From Ga0077554 sp046590885 (GTDB lineage: Bacteria; Pseudomonadota; Gammaproteobacteria; Ga0077554; Ga007554), in NCBI GenBank assembly GCA_046590885.1, contig JBKJTS010000260.1, positions 1 to 6,708 on the forward strand: a stretch of 6,708 nucleotides of DNA, written 5' to 3'. Positions 5,936 through 6,708 of this stretch are shown in pieces; the stretch's first letter is position 1, and every line of letters starts with the position of its first letter. The position numbers and the translations under genes are program-made. The notes below the pieces were generated by a model. That model ran no database searches. It was not told the DNA's origin and saw only the letters and a program-made list of their open reading frames with translations.

Positions 5936-6708
5936 ATGCAGTTTACTAATGCCGATTTAACTTCATGGGTGGCCATATACCTTTGGCCATTATTCCGGAT
6001 TGCAGCGCTCATTAGTGTAGCGCCAATTTTTGGCGCGCAAAATGTGCCGATACGTATTCGGGTGGGACTCTCTCTAGCCATCACAATGGTTATAGCGCCA
6101 GCATTACCAGTCATGCCGACAATTGATCCAATTAGCTCTACCGGCATTATTATTCTTATGCAGCAAATTTTAATTGGGCTAACGATGGGTTTTACTCTGC
6201 GCTTGGTGTTTGCGGCATTTGTTTTGGCAGGGCAGCTCATCGGCCAAACCATGGGGCTTGGGTTTGCGTCCATGGTAGACCCGCAAAATGGTGTTCAAGT
6301 GCCTGTAGTCAGCCAATTTTATCTAATTCTCGTTACGCTACTGTTTTTGGCGTTGAATGGCCACTTGATATTGCTGGAAGTTCTGGCCGGAAGTTTCGAA
6401 TCATTGCCAGTAGGTGAACATGGTATTACAACGCATGGGCTGTGGAGTATTGTGATGTGGGGCGGTCAGGTTTTTTCAGGTGCAATTCTGGTTTCTCTTC
6501 CTGCCATGACAGCATTGCTGGTGGTGAATGTGGCCTTTGGCGTGATGACACGCGCCGCGCCGCAACTTAACATCTTTGCAATTGGGTTTCCAGTGATGAT
6601 TTTTCTGGGTCTGGTAATTATGCTGGTGACCCTACCTGTATTACTCACACAATTAACCTCCATGGTGAATGATGCTTTTGCAGTCATTCAGCAACAAATT
6701 CTGCTTCC
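5936..6708 (+). CDS. fliR: flagellar type III export gate protein FliR, 3' end missing
   Basis: The frame opens at ATG 5936 and runs to the window edge without a stop, giving 257 residues. FliR is usually about 260 long, so only a few C-terminal residues are missing. FliR is a single-copy polytopic inner-membrane protein that completes the FliP5-FliQ4-FliR1 gate. The N-terminus (LTSWVAIYLWPLFRIAALIS, residues 8-27), then VAPIFGAQNVPIRIRVGL, and the central GQTMGLGFASMVDPQNG are typical of the family. About six hydrophobic segments follow in order, including the late APQLNIFAIGFP motif. The upstream GAG triplets (5924-5926 and 5930-5932) give only a weak ribosome binding site. fliR is separated from fliQ by 249 bases with an inverted-repeat element, unlike the tight spacing of fliL to fliQ, yet the gene looks intact. 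flhB would normally follow. Confidence 0.97.
   Translation, partial: MQFTNADLTSWVAIYLWPLFRIAALISVAPIFGAQNVPIRIRVGLSLAITMVIAPALPVMPTIDPISSTGIIILMQQILIGLTMGFTLRLVFAAFVLAGQLIGQTMGLGFASMVDPQNGVQVPVVSQFYLILVTLLFLALNGHLILLEVLAGSFESLPVGEHGITTHGLWSIVMWGGQVFSGAILVSLPAMTALLVVNVAFGVMTRAAPQLNIFAIGFPVMIFLGLVIMLVTLPVLLTQLTSMVNDAFAVIQQQILL

Noticed and set aside
5899..6273. 124-codon frame on the - strand covering the start of fliR
   Set aside because: FliR on the + strand is unmistakable over the same bases; the reverse frame shows no domain.
1..6708. A previously undescribed defence, mobile or metabolic system
   Set aside because: All coding space is taken by canonical flagellar genes plus one HPt gene; no CRISPR array, transposase, tRNA or unknown protein-coding gene was seen.

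Overview
The window is a stretch of a bacterial flagellar gene cluster, all on the + strand. In order it holds the 3' end of an HptB-like phosphotransfer gene, then fliK, a 429-base gap, then fliL-fliM-fliN-fliO-fliP-fliQ, a 249-base gap, and fliR, which is cut off by the window end. The order hpt-fliK-fliLMNOPQR, a FliM with a CheY-binding N-terminus, and sigma54-type (-24/-12) promoters in front of both fliK and fliL all point to a gammaproteobacterium. Its flagellar regulation would be of the Pseudomonas/Vibrio type (FleQ/FlrC with RpoN) rather than FlhDC. The DNA is moderately AT-rich, so a typical high-GC Pseudomonas is unlikely. I cannot name the genus.

Region by region: 3-329 is the phosphotransfer (HPt) protein, followed by a hairpin plus T7 run that looks like an intrinsic terminator. 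The 330-544 leader carries a good sigma54 promoter match at 449-464, which fits a fliK start at ATG 545. fliK (545-1720) encodes the hook-length control protein. The 1721-2149 gap has no gene. It holds a perfect 12-bp inverted repeat, a possible sigma70 promoter, an A-tract and a near-consensus sigma54 promoter at 2090-2105, just ahead of fliL. From fliL to fliP the genes are tightly packed (gaps of 4 and 22 bases, then 1- and 4-base overlaps). fliQ follows 30 bases later. Between fliQ and fliR lies a roughly 123-bp element with 26-bp imperfect terminal inverted repeats (22 of 26 matching), resembling a MITE or other dispersed palindromic repeat.

The genes make one machine. FliM and FliN build the switch/C-ring and FliL supports the stator. 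FliO, FliP, FliQ and FliR assemble the export gate of the flagellar type III secretion system, and FliK measures the hook and triggers the export switch. The HPt protein probably belongs to a neighbouring phosphorelay. I see no new biological system here: the coding content is canonical. The items worth a second look are in the non-coding DNA, chiefly the element between fliQ and fliR, the two sigma54 promoters and the inverted repeat upstream of fliL.
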